From: an uncultured Anaerosporobacter sp. | GTDB taxonomy: Bacteria; Bacillota; Clostridia; Lachnospirales; Lachnospiraceae | Direction of reading: 5' to 3' | Assembly: GCA_945787925.1 (NCBI GenBank) | Contig: CALZJY010000014.1 | Coordinates: 1 to 16,171 of the forward strand | Length of the DNA: 16,171 nucleotides | In this document: piece after piece, positions 14,411 to 16,171 of the stretch | How positions within the stretch are numbered: position 1 is the stretch's first letter | Layout: every line of letters begins with the position of its first letter | Notes under the pieces: generated by a model | Database searches by the model: none | What the model saw: only the letters and a program-made list of their open reading frames with translations | Told to the model about the DNA's origin: nothing | Made by a program: the position numbers and the translations under genes

Positions 14411-15094
14411 CTATATTTTTCCAGTTTTATAAAACCTAGATAATCGTTCTGGGGAGATTACATAGATTCGTTTTTGCTCCACTTCTACTAGCTCTTTTTC
14501 CACTAGCTTCTTGAGCGCTCTCGAAGTGGACTCCCTTGGAGCCCCTAGAAAATCCGCTAGTTCTGTAATGCTAAGCGGAATATCGATATAGATTCCTCTC
14601 TCTGTCTCTATCCCAAAATCTCTCGCCAACTTCCACAATTTCGAACCTAATTTCCTTTCTAAATACACCGATCCTAACGTGTTCTTCAACTGATGGCTCA
14701 TCCTCCACATCTTACGTTCATACTCTGAAAGCACTGCTCGTACTAGGCTAAAATCTGATTGCATTAACTGAATAAAATTCTTAATTGATACCGTAAATAC
14801 CTGTGATTCGTCAATAATTTCACAATAAACTGCAGGAAATTCCCCTTTTGAGAGCTGATCGTTTAATAGCTCACCATGTCCAAGATAAAAAATCGTCTTT
14901 CTTTTTCCCGCATGGGTCAAATTATAGATTGCTACCTTTCCATGCAATAATATATATACATTTTGATTGGGCTCTTTTGCTTGAAAACAATGTTGCCCAC
15001 GTTTATAACGAACTACTTTCCCTGTCTCCCACAGTTTATCTAGCGTTGCTTTCTCCACTTGTTGGAACATCGGCAGTTCTAATAATGGATTCAT
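14411..15094 (-). CDS. Crp/Fnr-family transcriptional regulator
   Basis: A 227-residue regulator with an N-terminal cyclic-nucleotide-type sensor barrel (roughly 15-115, including ILLHGKVAIYNL), a long dimer helix and a C-terminal winged helix. The helix-turn-helix is around 175-197 (LSITELADFLGAPRESTSRAL). The recognition motif R187-E188-S-T-S191-R192 combines the Arg and Glu of Crp with the Ser-Arg of Fnr. Only two Cys (C36, C91) are present, so it does not carry the Fnr [4Fe-4S] sensor. The signal may be nitrite-derived NO, redox state or an unknown ligand. It lies upstream of the reductase operon, read in the same direction but with its own terminator, and probably controls it. ATG 15094 has GAGGTG 9 nt upstream. 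Confidence 0.9.
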   Translation of the reverse strand: MNPLLELPMFQQVEKATLDKLWETGKVVRYKRGQHCFQAKEPNQNVYILLHGKVAIYNLTHAGKRKTIFYLGHGELLNDQLSKGEFPAVYCEIIDESQVFTVSIKNFIQLMQSDFSLVRAVLSEYERKMWRMSHQLKNTLGSVYLERKLGSKLWKLARDFGIETERGIYIDIPLSITELADFLGAPRESTSRALKKLVEKELVEVEQKRIYVISPERLSRFYKTGKI

Positions 15095-15128
15095 CTATTC
15101 TGACACCTCTAAACTAACATATATTTTT

Positions 15129-15166
15129 TTATGAATAGTATATTGATAACACACAAAATATATTTA
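15129..15166 (-). promoter_or_regulatory. possible promoter of the Crp/Fnr-family gene
   Basis: Within the intergenic stretch 15095-15216 the minus strand has TTGACG followed after 18 nt by TATCAA and directly by TATACT, either usable as a -10. Around the -10, TTGTG-TGTT-ATCAA is an imperfect Crp/Fnr-type dyad that might allow self-regulation. Both calls are from motif reading only. Confidence 0.4.
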
Positions 15167-15216
15167 CGTCAATATTTTTAATTCAAAGTGGGTGTGTTTC
15201 GCAATTTCCTATGCAA

Positions 15217-15259
15217 CAAAAAACGAGGAGCCACAATCCAAATGTCCTGTGACTCCTCG
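15217..15259 (-). terminator. intrinsic terminator after the Big_2 repeat gene
   Basis: The minus strand has an 11-bp stem, CGAGGAGTCAC (15249-15259) with GTGGCTCCTCG (15224-15234, one G-U pair), a 14-nt loop and then TTTTTT. It begins 13 nt after the stop codon and separates this gene from the regulator. Confidence 0.9.
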
Positions 15260-15272
15260 CCCTATTTCTTGA

Positions 15273-16171
15273 TTAGCGAACCGTTACTTTTACTCGTTCG
15301 ATTGTTGAACTTGTTTCAATCGTAATGGTTGCTGTTCCTTTTTTCCTTGCAGTGATTTTACCACCATGCGTTACTCTTACAATTGTTCGATTGTTTGACG
15401 CATACATTACTTTGCTATTTTTATTAATCGCTGGTCGAAGTTGCATAGACTGGCCTTTTTTCAATGTCAGCTGTCTATTCTTTACTACTACCTTATTTAC
15501 TTTTACTTTACAAGTCGCTACCTTTCCGGAACCATCTTTCGCTTTTACTGTAATCATCGTGATTCCAGGTGCTTTTGCAGTAATCTTTCCTGTCGCTGAT
15601 ACCGTTGCAACCCTTTTGTTGCTGCTGCTATACGATACTGCCTTATTTTGTGCAGTAGATGGTAATACAGTAGCTTTTAATTGCTTCGTCTGTTTTGGCA
15701 ATAACGTGATTGATTTTGCAGATAATTGAATTTTTTCTACCTTGTTTTGTTTCACTACGATTTTTACAGTTGCCTTTAAGCCGTCTGTCGTACTTGCCGT
15801 AATAACTGCAGTACCAACTCCTTTTGCCGTTACTTTTCCATTGGATACCGTTGCAACCTTCTTATCGCTTGTTGTCCAACGGACTAGCTTATTGCCTCCA
15901 ACCACTGTTGCTTTCAACGTATGTGTTTGTCCTTTTTGAAGGCTTAGCTCTTTTTTAGAAAGCTGGATTCCCGCTACTTTTACTTTGCAAGTAGCTTTCT
16001 TTCCAGAACCATCTTTGGCCTTTACTGTGATTGTGGCAGTTCCTATCGCCTTACCAGTTATCGTTCCATTCGCAGATACGGTAGCAACTTTTGTATTGCT
16101 GCTGCTATAGGAAACCGCTTTATTGGTTGCACACGGGAATGCCTTAACCCACTGAGCGAGGCCAGGGATCG
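15273..16171 (-). CDS. Big_2 (bacterial Ig-like) repeat surface protein, 3' part
   Basis: The frame is open from the stop at 15273 to the window edge, about 299 residues; the start and any signal peptide are outside. It holds about four Big_2 repeats of roughly 75-80 residues, each with the pattern W/YxSSNxxVATVS-x-GxITAKxxGTATITV. Examples are VSYSSSNKRVATVS and VRWTTSDKKVATVS; the last repeat is more divergent (VMYASNNRTIVRVT). Such repeats build extended stalks in secreted or wall-linked adhesins and enzymes, but they do not tell the function. A TTG at 15917 could be mistaken for a start, yet Big_2 sequence continues upstream of it. It is not linked to the nitrate genes, being closed by its own terminator. 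Confidence 0.85.
   Translation of the reverse strand, partial: IPGLAQWVKAFPCATNKAVSYSSSNTKVATVSANGTITGKAIGTATITVKAKDGSGKKATCKVKVAGIQLSKKELSLQKGQTHTLKATVVGGNKLVRWTTSDKKVATVSNGKVTAKGVGTAVITASTTDGLKATVKIVVKQNKVEKIQLSAKSITLLPKQTKQLKATVLPSTAQNKAVSYSSSNKRVATVSATGKITAKAPGITMITVKAKDGSGKVATCKVKVNKVVVKNRQLTLKKGQSMQLRPAINKNSKVMYASNNRTIVRVTHGGKITARKKGTATITIETSSTIERVKVTVR
15500..16137. repeat. DNA-level repeat inside the Big_2 gene
   Basis: The stretch near 15500-15660 and that near 15977-16137 are highly similar, 477 bp apart, i.e. two protein repeats apart. The repeat between them is more divergent. This points to duplication of a two-domain unit rather than of single domains. Confidence 0.6.

Noticed and set aside
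15273..15917. A 214-residue protein starting at TTG 15917.
   Set aside because: The same frame continues with clear Big_2 repeat sequence upstream to the window edge, so 15917 is inside the gene.
15500..16137. Tandem repeats as a possible CRISPR array.
   Set aside because: The period is about 477 bp and the sequence codes for Big_2 domains; no short direct repeats with unique spacers are present.

Overview
The window looks like chromosomal DNA of an anaerobic Firmicute of the class Clostridia, probably a Lachnospiraceae-like organism. This rests on moderate-to-low GC content, strong GGAGG-type ribosome binding sites, short gaps and 1-nt TAATG overlaps between genes, oxygen-sensitive Fe-S enzymes of the AsrABC type, and a cell-surface protein with bacterial Ig-like (Big_2) repeats. 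No species is claimed. Every recognisable gene lies on the minus strand, so the biological order runs from high to low coordinates.

Right end (about 15220-16171): the 3' part of a Big_2 repeat protein that runs off the window, closed by a clear terminator. Next (14411-15094) is a single Crp/Fnr-family regulator with its own promoter region. It ends in an intrinsic terminator whose stem also reads as a Crp/Fnr-type operator, about 75 bp upstream of the next operon.

Middle (6800-14297): a seven-gene operon. In order it encodes an AsrA-like Fe-S protein, an AsrB-like FAD/[2Fe-2S] reductase, an AsrC-like sirohaem reductase, a molybdopterin oxidoreductase of the Nas/Nap nitrate reductase type, a four-cluster ferredoxin, an FAD/NAD(P)H oxidoreductase and a TDT/SLAC1-family membrane protein. 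I read this as a cytoplasmic nitrate-to-nitrite-to-ammonium route. On that reading the AsrABC proteins most likely act as nitrite reductase and the TDT protein moves nitrate or nitrite. Both points are inferences from gene order.

Left half (1-6800): a leader carrying a convincing molybdenum-cofactor (Moco) riboswitch, an intrinsic terminator and a long extra hairpin. It precedes the cofactor supply operon mobA, moeA, mobB, a divergent MoeA-like gene, moaC, moaA, a MOSC-MogA fusion and modA. modA is split by a frameshift and runs off the left edge. moaD, moaE, moeB and modBC are not in the window.

Together the region joins a Mo enzyme pathway to the genes that make its cofactor. A regulator probably switches on the reductase operon, and the riboswitch throttles cofactor synthesis when Moco is sufficient. 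I see no mobile elements, CRISPR arrays, rRNA or tRNA genes.
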